From Bacteroidales bacterium (GTDB lineage: Bacteria > Bacteroidota > Bacteroidia > Bacteroidales > UBA932), in NCBI GenBank assembly GCA_024693285.1, contig JAILLE010000023.1:1-46023 (forward strand): a stretch of DNA of 46,023 nucleotides, written 5' to 3'. Position 1 is the first letter of the stretch. Every line of letters starts with the position of its first letter. Shown piece by piece: positions 24,234-40,278 of the stretch. A model generated the notes under the pieces. The model was not told the origin of the DNA and did no database searches. It saw nothing but the letters and a program-made list of their open reading frames with translations. The position numbers and the translations under genes are program-made.

Positions 24234-25952
24234 ATGTCAAAGCATCTAGGAATAGCGATAACGCTCTTTTCCGCCATTCTTTTCTCGGCTTGCGGTAATC
24301 ATGAGCAAGTGACTCCGGCTTCCGGATCAGAGTTTGTGACAGAGTACCTCACACCTACAAGGGTGGTCTTGACCAAAGGTCTCGTATCGAATGCTGAATT
24401 GTTTATGAAGCCTTATGTGGGACAAGTCTCGACTGATGAGCCGGATGTTGTCAGTTTCGCCCCCGGTGGATCGGTTTTGCTGGACTTCGGGAAAGAGATT
24501 CAGGGAGGTATTCAGATAGTTCGTTCCTTGTCAGGTGACAAGGCTCCCGCCAGATTCCGCCTATGTCTTGGGGAATCGGTAAGTGAAGCTCTCAGCGATG
24601 TGAGAGAGGAAGAGTCCACCGCCACCAATGACCATTCCGTCAGGGATTTCGAGATATCTGTCCCTTGGCTCGGAGTGGCTGAATATGGCAACAGCGGTTT
24701 CCGTTTCGCCAGGCTCGACTATCTTGGGGACGATGATGAGATCGATATTGTGGCTGTCCAGGCAATATCAAAATACAGGGACATCCCATATCTTGGGTCA
24801 TTCCGGTGCAGCGACGAGCGCTTGAGCCAAATCTGGCAGACCGGAGCCTACACGGTCCATCTCAATATGCAGGAATATCTTTGGGACGGCATCAAGAGAG
24901 ACCGCTTGGTGTGGATAGGGGACATGCATCCGGAGGTGATGACAGTCGGAACTGTATTCGGGAACCATGAGGTCGTCCGGAAGAGTCTGGACTATGTGCG
25001 GGACAAGACGGAGCCCACATCTTGGATGAATGGAATCTGCTCATATTCATTGTGGTGGATAATCATCCAGCACCATCTTTACCAGTGGTATGGGGATATG
25101 GATTATCTGCAGGAACAAAAAGAGTATTTGGCCAAGCTCTTGGATAATGTGATTTCCAATGTGCGAGGCTCCAAGGAGGCTTATCAGGACGGACGTTTCA
25201 TCGACTGGCCTTCAAATGACCAGCCGGATGTTATCCATGCCGGTCTTCAGGCCCTCACGGTGCGAGCGCTTGAGGCCGGGGCTGAGATGAGCCGTTTGCT
25301 TGGGGAAGGATCTCTTACTGAGAGGTGCGCCCAGACCGCCAAAGCTATGCGTGAATATGTCCCGGACCATGTAGGCAACAGCCAGGCCGCCGCGTTGCTG
25401 GCTATAGAGGATATGATGGATGCGGGAGAGGCGTCGGACATCATTCTCGCCAATGGTCCTGAGAAGTTCACTTCCTTCATGGGCTACTATCTGCTGGAAG
25501 CTCTGGCGAAAGGAGGATGCTACTCGGAGGCTATAGAGTTGATATCCAAATATTGGGGCAGGATGATTGACCTTGGAGCCACTACTTTCTGGGAGGATTT
25601 CAACTACAAGGATGGTGAAAACGCCGCCAGGATAGATGAGGTGGTTCCGGAGGGCAAGTTTGACATACATGCGGACGGTGGCGCCTGGTGCTATGTCGGT
25701 CTGCGCCACAGTTTCTGCCACGGATGGGCATCAGGTCCAACCACTTGGTTGAGCCGCAATGTGCTTGGTATAGAGCCTGTCGGAATCGGCTTTAAGGAAG
25801 TCAGGATTGAGCCCCATCTGGGTAACCTCGAATGGGCCGAGGGAACTTTCCCCACGCCTTACGGGGTAATCTCGGTCAGGCATGAGAAGAAAGCCGACGG
25901 GACAGTGGCTTCAGAGATAAAGCTCCCTAAGGGGATTAAACGAGTGAAATAA
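24234..25952 (+). CDS. compact GH78-like alpha-L-rhamnosidase lipoprotein
   Basis: A 572-residue lipoprotein (signal ending ILFSACGNH). It has a short N-terminal beta-sandwich (VLLDFGKEIQGGIQIV, FRFARLDYLG) and then the GH78 (alpha/alpha)6 barrel: IWQTGAYTVHLNMQEYLWDGIKRDRLVWIGDMHPE, given here in two parts around the R-D-R-L-x-W-x-G-D core, then FIDWPSNDQP, GATTFWEDFNY and SFCHGWASGPTTW, with a terminal beta-sandwich (RIEPHLGNLEWAEGTFPTPYG). It is shorter than usual GH78 enzymes (often 700-1000 residues) because the extra N-terminal domains are missing, while the barrel appears complete. It may release rhamnose or a related 6-deoxysugar from a smaller oligosaccharide than the GH78 part of the fusion at 15638. 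Confidence 0.85.
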   Translation: MSKHLGIAITLFSAILFSACGNHEQVTPASGSEFVTEYLTPTRVVLTKGLVSNAELFMKPYVGQVSTDEPDVVSFAPGGSVLLDFGKEIQGGIQIVRSLSGDKAPARFRLCLGESVSEALSDVREEESTATNDHSVRDFEISVPWLGVAEYGNSGFRFARLDYLGDDDEIDIVAVQAISKYRDIPYLGSFRCSDERLSQIWQTGAYTVHLNMQEYLWDGIKRDRLVWIGDMHPEVMTVGTVFGNHEVVRKSLDYVRDKTEPTSWMNGICSYSLWWIIIQHHLYQWYGDMDYLQEQKEYLAKLLDNVISNVRGSKEAYQDGRFIDWPSNDQPDVIHAGLQALTVRALEAGAEMSRLLGEGSLTERCAQTAKAMREYVPDHVGNSQAAALLAIEDMMDAGEASDIILANGPEKFTSFMGYYLLEALAKGGCYSEAIELISKYWGRMIDLGATTFWEDFNYKDGENAARIDEVVPEGKFDIHADGGAWCYVGLRHSFCHGWASGPTTWLSRNVLGIEPVGIGFKEVRIEPHLGNLEWAEGTFPTPYGVISVRHEKKADGTVASEIKLPKGIKRVK

Positions 25953-25969
25953 TTATAATCCAATAGTTT

Positions 25970-28720
25970 ATGAATAAGTTATCTGTTGTTCTTTGCGCCT
26001 TCTGCCTTTTGCTTCTTGGCGCTTGTTCGGGTGAAAAGACATCCGAATCCATTCCTCTTTCAGAACATCCCCGTCCGGACTTCGAACGTGCGGAATGGAT
26101 TAACCTCAATGGCCATTGGGCTTTCACTTTTGATGAGGCTGCCGCCTCTAAGGTCTTGGCCGGTGAGGGCTTCACTGCCATGGACCAGAAGATCATGGTC
26201 CCTTTCCCTTGGGGATCAAAACTCTCCGAGGTTGAGGATAAGGGTGATATCGGCTGGTACGGCAGGGAAGTGACAATCCCGAAGTCATGGAAAGGCAAGA
26301 GGGTATTCCTGGTGGTCGGAGCATCCGATTGGGACACCCAAGTCTGGTTTGACGGCAAGGAAGCCTGTCGCCATCAAGGAGGTTATGTCCCCTTCGAGTG
26401 CGAGCTTCAGGAAGTCAAGTTCGGTGAGCCCCAGAAGATAGTCATCAAGGCTGACGACACCGCAAGCGATGCCCATCTTTACGGCAAGCAGGGTTATGGA
26501 AATGCCCGTGGAATATGGCAGACGGTATATCTGGAAGCTAGAGCGGAGAACTATATCAAGTCTCTCCACTTCACTCCGGATATTGACGCGTCTAATGTTA
26601 AGGTTGATGTGGTCCTCGCGTCCCAGGCCGCCCAGGGGGAGAAATTCAATCTCGTGTTCAAGACTGGCGGTCAGGATTCTTTTACCGGTGAAATCGGCGG
26701 TCAGGACAAGGCTTCTTTCACAATTCCAATCAAGGACCAACATCTCTGGGATATTGATGACCCGTTCCTTTATGAGGTGACCGCTTCCATCAGTGGCGGA
26801 GACAAGGTTGAGTCATATTTCGGCCAGAGGAAAATCGGTGTGGTGAACTTCCCGGGGTCTGATTTCAAATATGTGGCTCTCAACAATAAGCCTATCTATC
26901 TCCAGCTTTGCCTTGACCAGAGCTATCATCCGGAAGGTTATTACACATTCCCCAGTGATGAGTTCATGAAGAATGAGATCTTGATTTCCAAGAAGTTGGG
27001 CCTTAATGGTAACCGTATTCACATAAAAGTTGAGGTGCCTCGCAAACTCTATTGGGCTGACAAACTTGGTCTCCTCATCATGGCTGACACTCCTAACTTC
27101 TGGGGTGAGCCTGTCCCTGAGGCCAGGGAAGACTGGGAGAACTGCCTGAGGGCCCAGGTTGAGAGGGACTACAACCACCCTTCGATATTCGCATGGGTCA
27201 ATTTCAATGAGACTTGGGGCCTCTTTGACGCGGATCATGTGTACACCAAAGACGCCCAGGACTGGGTGCGCTCAATGTATCACCTTACCAAGAGTTTGGA
27301 TCCCAGCCGTTTGGTTGAGGACCAGAGCGCCTGCAACCAGGACCATGTCGAGACGGACATCAACTCATGGCATTCATATAAGCCCGGATGGGATTGGGAA
27401 AGGGAGATCAAGTACTATTGCGACAACACCTTCCCCGGGAGCCATTTCAACTTCATTGGTGACAATGTCCAGACTGACGCTCCTATGATCAACAGTGAGT
27501 GTGGTGATGTGTGGGGATACCAGGGTAGCGCCGGTGACTGCGACTTCACTTGGGACTATCACATCATGGTCGACGCTTTCCGCCGCTATCCCAAGTGCGC
27601 CGGATGGCTCTACACCGAGCATCACGATGTCATAAACGAGTGGAACGGATATGTCCAGTACGACCGTTCCCCGAAGATTGATGGTCTTGATGACCTGGTG
27701 CCTGGAATGACAATGGCTGACTTCCAGAGCAAGTATTACATTTCACCCATGAAATATCTCTGGACGGCCAACAAAGCTGGCGAGGAGGCTCAGCTCTCAT
27801 TCTACGGGTCATTCATGACTGACATTGATCCCGGAAAGCTCGCTCTAGAGACAGAATTGGTTGGCTACAACAGCCTCGGTGAGTTCAAGGAATATGAGAA
27901 GCAGTCTATCCCTGTGGCATTTGAGCCTTGGCTCAGCAAACCGGTCGCCAGCCAGAAAGTCACTGTCCCTCAGGAGACCGGTCTGTATTGGCTCAGAATG
28001 GTCTTGAAGAACGACAAGGGTGAGGTTTTGCATCATAACTTCACAACCTTCAGGGTGAAGGACGGGAAGTCTCCTGCCAAGGAAGGCGTTCGTGTTCTGA
28101 CCTTCGCTCCGGCCTCTTACACTGCCGCCGAATGGTCAAATGGCCAGTCGACAATCTATAAGGGACTCAAAGAGAACGGTTTCGGCCACGGATATTTCGA
28201 GTACACCATAGACCTCCCGAAGGATCTCGATCTTGAGAGTGTCCGTTCAGCCTCCTTGTTGTTCGAGGCTTCCGCCAAGCAGAAGTTCGGAAAGGATAAG
28301 GAAGGAAATGAGATCGAGGGTGATTACATGCTCGGAAAGGGTACGTTTGACCACTGCAAATCCCTTAACTCCTATGCCATGACTGACACCACCCTCTGGC
28401 CTTCGAAGCTGGAAGTTTCTGTCAATGGGAAAGTTATAGCAAAGCATGACCTTGCCGATGATCCCGCTGACCACCGTGGTATCCTCTCATGGGGCGCCCA
28501 GCCGGCTGTACGCGAAATGCGTGAGGGCGGCTCTTATGGTGAGCTTGTGAAAATTGATATTCCTCTTACCAACCTGCCATATCAGGAAATACTGAAGACA
28601 AAGAAGGCCACTCTCCGTTTCACGGTTCCCGCCGAGGACCTTGATGGAGGCCTGGCCATCTATGGCAAAGACTTCGGACGTTATCCTCTTGATCCAACTA
28701 TCATCATAAAAACCAATTGA
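25970..28720 (+). CDS. GH2 beta-glycosidase lipoprotein
   Basis: A 916-residue lipoprotein (MNKLSVVLCAFCLLLLGACSG). It shows the GH2 N-terminal jelly roll (GHWAFTFDE, VFLVVGASDWDTQVWFDGKE), an Ig-like domain (VYLEARAENYIKS), and a TIM barrel with the acid/base Glu414 in AWVNFNETWG and the nucleophile Glu510 in INSECGD. From about residue 600 on there are additional beta-sandwich domains. Substrate in GH2 can be beta-galactose, mannose, glucuronate or arabinose-type; I cannot tell which. Compared with the LacZ-type GH2 at 30993 it lacks the typical LacZ boxes, so the two should act on different linkages. It starts 17 nt after the GH78-like gene. Confidence 0.92.
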   Translation: MNKLSVVLCAFCLLLLGACSGEKTSESIPLSEHPRPDFERAEWINLNGHWAFTFDEAAASKVLAGEGFTAMDQKIMVPFPWGSKLSEVEDKGDIGWYGREVTIPKSWKGKRVFLVVGASDWDTQVWFDGKEACRHQGGYVPFECELQEVKFGEPQKIVIKADDTASDAHLYGKQGYGNARGIWQTVYLEARAENYIKSLHFTPDIDASNVKVDVVLASQAAQGEKFNLVFKTGGQDSFTGEIGGQDKASFTIPIKDQHLWDIDDPFLYEVTASISGGDKVESYFGQRKIGVVNFPGSDFKYVALNNKPIYLQLCLDQSYHPEGYYTFPSDEFMKNEILISKKLGLNGNRIHIKVEVPRKLYWADKLGLLIMADTPNFWGEPVPEAREDWENCLRAQVERDYNHPSIFAWVNFNETWGLFDADHVYTKDAQDWVRSMYHLTKSLDPSRLVEDQSACNQDHVETDINSWHSYKPGWDWEREIKYYCDNTFPGSHFNFIGDNVQTDAPMINSECGDVWGYQGSAGDCDFTWDYHIMVDAFRRYPKCAGWLYTEHHDVINEWNGYVQYDRSPKIDGLDDLVPGMTMADFQSKYYISPMKYLWTANKAGEEAQLSFYGSFMTDIDPGKLALETELVGYNSLGEFKEYEKQSIPVAFEPWLSKPVASQKVTVPQETGLYWLRMVLKNDKGEVLHHNFTTFRVKDGKSPAKEGVRVLTFAPASYTAAEWSNGQSTIYKGLKENGFGHGYFEYTIDLPKDLDLESVRSASLLFEASAKQKFGKDKEGNEIEGDYMLGKGTFDHCKSLNSYAMTDTTLWPSKLEVSVNGKVIAKHDLADDPADHRGILSWGAQPAVREMREGGSYGELVKIDIPLTNLPYQEILKTKKATLRFTVPAEDLDGGLAIYGKDFGRYPLDPTIIIKTN

Positions 28721-28746
28721 TTATACTAGTACGAGGCGAAGAAGCT

Positions 28747-35828
<7,082 letters not shown>

Positions 35829-35885
35829 TGAGATTCTTTTGGCTGAGATATTTCGCAAAATCGGTAGGTTGGTGTATAAAAATTG

Positions 35886-35915
35886 TTGCATTGATTCGGT
35901 TTTTTACTATATTTG
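35886..35915 (+). promoter_or_regulatory. promoter of the XylR-like regulator
   Basis: TTG at 35886-35888 and TATATTTG at 35908-35915 with a 19-nt spacer match the Bacteroidota -33/-7 elements. The -7 element lies 38 nt before the ATG at 35954. Together with the 125-nt gap after the long operon, this makes the regulator and the two phosphatase-like genes a separate transcript. I saw no strong terminator in the gap, so readthrough from the operon is possible. Confidence 0.7.
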
Positions 35916-35953
35916 CGCATATAAACCGTTTTATAGACCTAATTTAGATTATT

Positions 35954-37126
35954 ATGGCCAGGCTCATTTTGATGACGGATTTCTCCGAATCATATGCGAA
36001 TAAGTTGCTGAAAGGCATTATGCGCTATTCTCACGACCATGATCCTTGGGTGGTCTGCAAGATGCCCCTTTCACTCAGGGATAACGGGCGTATGGATGAG
36101 GTTGTCAAATTCGCGGAGGATTGGAATGCCGATGCGATCATCGGCCAGTTCCTCCCTAATGACGACGTGGACGCTTTCGGGCGTCACGGAATCATAGCGA
36201 TTGCCCAGGATTATCAGCAGAAGTTCTCGACAATCAGCAATATAAGTGGTGATTATGCCTCTTCTGGGCGTATATGCGCTGACTATCTTATCAAGAAGAG
36301 GGTCCGCAATTTCGGCTTCTTTGGCTTGAAAGGGATGGTCTGGTCTGATGAGAGGAGAGACAGTTTTATCGCCGAGATCCAATCAAGGGTGCAGGACGCC
36401 ACGATTTCTATTTTTGAGAATCGTGATATCAGTGCCACTTGGTGGTACGATCTTGAGGAGCTGGAGGACTGGCTTAGCGATCTTCCTAAACCGGCCGCGG
36501 TTCTGACCTGTGATGACAATAGGGCGTTTTATATAATCGAGGCGGCCAGATTGAGCGGTCGGGATGACATGCGCATTCCTGATGACATAATGGTGCTTGG
36601 AATCGATAATGACGAGTTCCTTTGCCAGATGTGCTCGCCGCAGCTTTCTTCCCTGAACCAGGACACTGAGGAGGCCGGCTATAACACAGCCAAGTTCATA
36701 GATGAGCTTCTTGCCCTACCTGTCGAGCAGAGGGTTAAGACCATCCAGGATATCACGGTGAAACCGACATTCGTCACCACCAGACGCTCCACAGATGCTG
36801 TCCTTCACCCTAATCCGTTCATTTCAAGGATCCTCCATTACATTAACAACAATGTGACAGAGCGTGTCTCCGTGGATGACGTCGTAGCTCTGGTTCCGAT
36901 GTCCAGACGCTTGCTGGAGAGCACTTTCCGCAGGGAGATGGGCACTTCTATCTACCAGTATATCATAAAAGTCCGCGTCGAGAAGATGAAAGACTTGATA
37001 GTCAACGGCAATCCTCCTCTCGCTGCCGCGGACATGCTTAATGTGGACTACAAGATAATAGCCAGAAGTTTCAAGAAGCTCACCGGGATGACCCCGGGTG
37101 AATTCGCTGACACAATTACTGTTTAA
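35954..37126 (+). CDS. XylR-like AraC family regulator with periplasmic-binding-type sensor
   Basis: A 390-residue cytoplasmic regulator. Residues about 1-275 are a LacI/PBP-like sugar-sensing domain (ARLILMTDFSESYANKLLKGIMRY, FGFFGLKGMVWSDERRDSF, AVLTCDDNRAFYIIEAARLSG, IMVLGIDNDEFLCQM, SSLNQDTEEAGYNTAKFID). Residues about 285-386 are the AraC double helix-turn-helix (VSVDDVVALVPMSRRLLESTFRREMGTS, then AAADMLNVDYKIIARSFKKLTGMTPGEF). This layout is that of XylR-type activators, which bind a monosaccharide directly. As there is no hybrid two-component regulator or anti-sigma system in view, it is the best candidate to switch the enzyme operon on. The gene has its own promoter and lies 7 nt before the first AlkP-like gene, implying co-regulation of sensor and phosphatases. 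Confidence 0.92.
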   Translation: MARLILMTDFSESYANKLLKGIMRYSHDHDPWVVCKMPLSLRDNGRMDEVVKFAEDWNADAIIGQFLPNDDVDAFGRHGIIAIAQDYQQKFSTISNISGDYASSGRICADYLIKKRVRNFGFFGLKGMVWSDERRDSFIAEIQSRVQDATISIFENRDISATWWYDLEELEDWLSDLPKPAAVLTCDDNRAFYIIEAARLSGRDDMRIPDDIMVLGIDNDEFLCQMCSPQLSSLNQDTEEAGYNTAKFIDELLALPVEQRVKTIQDITVKPTFVTTRRSTDAVLHPNPFISRILHYINNNVTERVSVDDVVALVPMSRRLLESTFRREMGTSIYQYIIKVRVEKMKDLIVNGNPPLAAADMLNVDYKIIARSFKKLTGMTPGEFADTITV

Positions 37127-37133
37127 GTATATC

Positions 37134-38705
37134 ATGAATAAAGTTCTTTTCCCATTTTTGCTTGCGCTTGCCGCTATCCTTTCATCATGCGGTGATAATG
37201 ATCCGAGATTGGTGATCATGACCTATGACGGGTTGCGTTGGCAGGAAGTTTTTACAGGAGCCGATTCCAGTTTGGTAGGTAATCCCAAGTATGTTGACAA
37301 TCCTCAGGCTCTCAAGACCAAGTATTGGAGAGCGACTCCTGAGGAGCGTCGCCAGGCTCTTATGCCCTTTACTTGGAGTTATGTGGAGTCCAATGGTTAC
37401 ATGCTTGGCAATCGCTTGAAAGGTAGTCAGTTCCAGGTTTCGAACGGCATGAGTTTCTCTTACCCGGGCTATAGCGAGATGTTCTGCGGCTGGGCTGATG
37501 ACGAAAGGGTAAACAGCAATAATCCTGTTCCGAATCCCAATGTTAGTGTCCTCGAGGTGGCCAATGCTGATCCTCGTTATAAGGGTTCTGTGATGGTATA
37601 TGCCTCCTGGGAATCAATCCGCTACGCTGTCAACAACGAGAGGGGAGGTTTCCCTGGAAGCGCGGCCTATGAGCCGGATATCGCATCGTCCAAGACTCCG
37701 GCGCTGGAACTGATCAACGATATGCAGGATGTGATGCCTCATTACTGGGGAGAAGAGCGTTTTGACGCTTTTACCTATGCCTATGCTTTGGAGACTATCA
37801 AGAAAGACCATCCTAAAGTTATCTTCATCGGATTTGGCGACACTGACGAGTGGGCTCATGCGGAAAAGTATGATTTCTATCTTGACGCCGCTCATAATAC
37901 GGATGAGATGATCCGCAGGATAGTGGAATATTGCGAGAGCGATCCCTTCTACAAAGGAAAAACCACCTATTTAATGACAACTGATCATGGCAGGGGAAAC
38001 AAGAGCGCTTTCACAAGCCACAGCACCGGCACCAAGGGCTCTGAGAACACCTGGATGATGATGTTCGGAAAAGGTGCGAAGCGTCTCGGAGAGACCTCCG
38101 GCAACGGTCCGTTCTATACCAAGCAGTTTGCTGCCACTATCGCCGAAATCCTCGGTATTGACTTTACTCCAAGCAACGGGGAGAAACAACCGCCCGTGGA
38201 TCCCGAATACAAAGGTGAGCCTATCCCGGAGGACCTGGGAATAAAGGATATTGGTTATTTCCATGAGATTAAGGCTGTTCCTAAGGGCTCCGGAGTGCGT
38301 TACAAGTACTTCGAGGGACCGTTCCTGAGTGTCGATGAGTTGGCCAAGGCGAAGGTCCTGGATAGCGGAGTGATGCCCGACCTCTCCATTGATGGAGCGA
38401 AGGCGGCTGATCATTTCGGTTACGAGTACAACACCCTCTTGAAGATTCCCGCTCCGGGTCGTTACACGATATCTGTCGCATCAGACGACGGAACGAAGGT
38501 GTATCTTGATGGCCAACTGATCATTGATAATGATGGCAGCCACAGTGTCAATATCGTCGAGGTAGCCGCGGCCATTGACGCCGGTTTCCACCGTCTCCGT
38601 GTCCTTTATTTCGACGACACTGAGGGACAGGATCTTGAGATCGGCCTGTCAGGAAATGGGTTGGGTTATGACGAGATTCCCGCCTCGATGCTTTATTACG
38701 ATTAG
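37134..38705 (+). CDS. alkaline-phosphatase-superfamily lipoprotein with PA14 tail, copy 1
   Basis: A 523-residue lipoprotein (MNKVLFPFLLALAAILSSCGDND). The AlkP fold shows Asp32 in VIMTYDGLRW, the expected nucleophile Ser109 in FSYPGYSEMF (in the place of the Thr/Ser-x-Pro box of nucleotide pyrophosphatases), the D-x-x-x-H box in GDTDEWAH, Asp284-His285 in TTDHGRG and a His in FTSHSTG. The family cleaves phosphomonoesters, phosphodiesters or phosphonates; sulfatases are relatives, but the formylglycine C/S-x-P-x-R box is absent. Residues about 395-523 are PA14 (KYFEGPF, DHFGYEY, SDDGTKVYLDG, DGSHS). An ATG at 37098 overlaps the regulator gene and lacks the signal. It is followed after 7 nt by a close paralogue. 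Confidence 0.88.
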   Translation: MNKVLFPFLLALAAILSSCGDNDPRLVIMTYDGLRWQEVFTGADSSLVGNPKYVDNPQALKTKYWRATPEERRQALMPFTWSYVESNGYMLGNRLKGSQFQVSNGMSFSYPGYSEMFCGWADDERVNSNNPVPNPNVSVLEVANADPRYKGSVMVYASWESIRYAVNNERGGFPGSAAYEPDIASSKTPALELINDMQDVMPHYWGEERFDAFTYAYALETIKKDHPKVIFIGFGDTDEWAHAEKYDFYLDAAHNTDEMIRRIVEYCESDPFYKGKTTYLMTTDHGRGNKSAFTSHSTGTKGSENTWMMMFGKGAKRLGETSGNGPFYTKQFAATIAEILGIDFTPSNGEKQPPVDPEYKGEPIPEDLGIKDIGYFHEIKAVPKGSGVRYKYFEGPFLSVDELAKAKVLDSGVMPDLSIDGAKAADHFGYEYNTLLKIPAPGRYTISVASDDGTKVYLDGQLIIDNDGSHSVNIVEVAAAIDAGFHRLRVLYFDDTEGQDLEIGLSGNGLGYDEIPASMLYYD

Positions 38706-38712
38706 TTAACCC

Positions 38713-40278
38713 ATGATTATGAAGAAAATACTATTGTTGTCATTGGGCATTTGTGCCCTTCTGGTTTCGTGCGCCAAGGTCGACAACGACCCGAAGGTGA
38801 TTGTGATAACGTTTGATGGATTGCGCTGGCAGGAGGTATTCACCGGAGCCGACTCTGTTCTTATTTCTGATCCTAGCTTCTCTCGTGACCCTGATGCATT
38901 GCGAGCCGAATATTGGAGAGCGACCCCGGAGGCCCGTCGCCAGGTTTTGATGCCATACACCTGGAGTCATATAGCATCTCACGGGTATCTCCTTGGCAAC
39001 CGTTATAAGAATAGCCTGATGCAGGTCTCAAACAACAAGTCTTTTTCATACCCCGGCTACAGTGAGATGTTCTGCGGATGGGCTGATGACGAAAGGGTTG
39101 AAAGCAATGACCCCGTGCCTAATCCCAATACAAGTGTAATGGAGGTGGTCAACCAAGATCCAAGGTATAAAGGTCATGTGATGGTCTACGGTTCCTGGTC
39201 GTCAATCCGTTTCGCGGTCAACAATGACAAAGGCGGCTTCCCCGGGAGCACAGCATTTGAGCCAAATGTGTCGCCTAATCCCAGCCCGACCTTAAAGGCT
39301 TTGGATCTCCTTCAGGAGAGCATCTGGGGTAAGGGTGGTGACGAGCGCCCCGATGGTATGACATACGCATATGCGATCGAGACCATCCGAAACGATCATC
39401 CGAAGCTTTTCTTCATCTCTTTCGGCGAGACCGATGAGTGGGGCCATGGCGGCCAATATGACAAATATCTCCACATTGTGACCCACACCGACTCGTTTAT
39501 TAAGGATATCATCGAGACCTGTGAGGCGGATCCATTCTATAGGGGTAAGACCACCTACCTGCTGACTACTGACCATGGCCGTGGCCGTGGTGAGAAGTTC
39601 ACTTCCCATGGCGCTGATGTCAGGGGAGCGAACCAGACTTGGGTAATGGCTCTTGGGAAAGGCATTCCTGCTCTTGGTGAGACTTCCGATAATGGCCCGT
39701 TCTACACGAAGCAGGTGGCGGCCACTATAGCTGATCTGTTGGGAGTAGACTTCACTCCTGACAATGGGGTCAAATGCGAGCCCTTCGACCCCACGTACTA
39801 TAAGGCTCCCGAGACTCCTGAAGCCTCCGCCAGTTTCGAGGCTGTCGAAGCCACCCCTAGGGGGCATGGAATACGCTACACCTACCATGAAGGCCCGTTC
39901 ATGAGTGTCGGGGAAGCTTTGGCGAGCCCTGTCGTGGCTCAAGGAACCATCCCGTTCTTCTCGACTTCGGCCAAACGCCAGGAAGACCATTTCGGCTTCA
40001 ATTTCAACACTTTGATGAAGATAGAGAAGACTGGCCTGTACCAGTTGTCACTTGCTTCCGATGACGGTTCGAAGCTGTTCCTTGACGGGAAACTATTGTT
40101 CGACTTGGATAGGGATGGAGGCGGATACGCCGAGGCGTGGTTAGAGCTTAAAGCCGGCTTCCATCGCCTTGAGATCCCTTATTTCGAGAACTATGGTGGC
40201 GAAAACGTGGAAGTCGGCCTTATCGGTCCTGGCATAGAGGTGGAGCAACTCCCTGCCTCGATGCTCTGGTACGATTAA
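38713..40278 (+). CDS. alkaline-phosphatase-superfamily lipoprotein with PA14 tail, copy 2
   Basis: A 521-residue lipoprotein (MIMKKILLLSLGICALLVSCAK), clearly a duplicate of the preceding gene: VITFDGLRWQEVFTGAD, FSYPGYSEMFCGWADDERV, GETDEWGHG, TTDHGRGRG and FTSHGAD are all shared, so the metal and nucleophile sites are kept. The copies have diverged along their length, so duplication is old. The PA14 part (about 385-521) has lost the DGSHS box of copy 1, with DLDRDGGGYAEAW in its place, which suggests a changed or lost ligand site there. A start at 38719 (MKKILLL) is equally possible. Its TAA overlaps the stop codon of the opposing dehydrogenase gene by two bases, so no terminator separates them. 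Confidence 0.87.
   Translation: MIMKKILLLSLGICALLVSCAKVDNDPKVIVITFDGLRWQEVFTGADSVLISDPSFSRDPDALRAEYWRATPEARRQVLMPYTWSHIASHGYLLGNRYKNSLMQVSNNKSFSYPGYSEMFCGWADDERVESNDPVPNPNTSVMEVVNQDPRYKGHVMVYGSWSSIRFAVNNDKGGFPGSTAFEPNVSPNPSPTLKALDLLQESIWGKGGDERPDGMTYAYAIETIRNDHPKLFFISFGETDEWGHGGQYDKYLHIVTHTDSFIKDIIETCEADPFYRGKTTYLLTTDHGRGRGEKFTSHGADVRGANQTWVMALGKGIPALGETSDNGPFYTKQVAATIADLLGVDFTPDNGVKCEPFDPTYYKAPETPEASASFEAVEATPRGHGIRYTYHEGPFMSVGEALASPVVAQGTIPFFSTSAKRQEDHFGFNFNTLMKIEKTGLYQLSLASDDGSKLFLDGKLLFDLDRDGGGYAEAWLELKAGFHRLEIPYFENYGGENVEVGLIGPGIEVEQLPASMLWYD

Noticed and set aside
35829..35953. Terminator after the long operon
   Set aside because: No stable stem followed by a T-tract was found in this gap, only AT-rich sequence and the regulator promoter.
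37134..40278. Tandem AlkP-like genes as an assembly duplication
   Set aside because: The two copies differ throughout and in the PA14 box, so they are true diverged paralogues.
37134..40278. AlkP-like proteins as sulfatases
   Set aside because: The formylglycine box C/S-x-P-x-R is absent; the site has FSYPGYSE instead.
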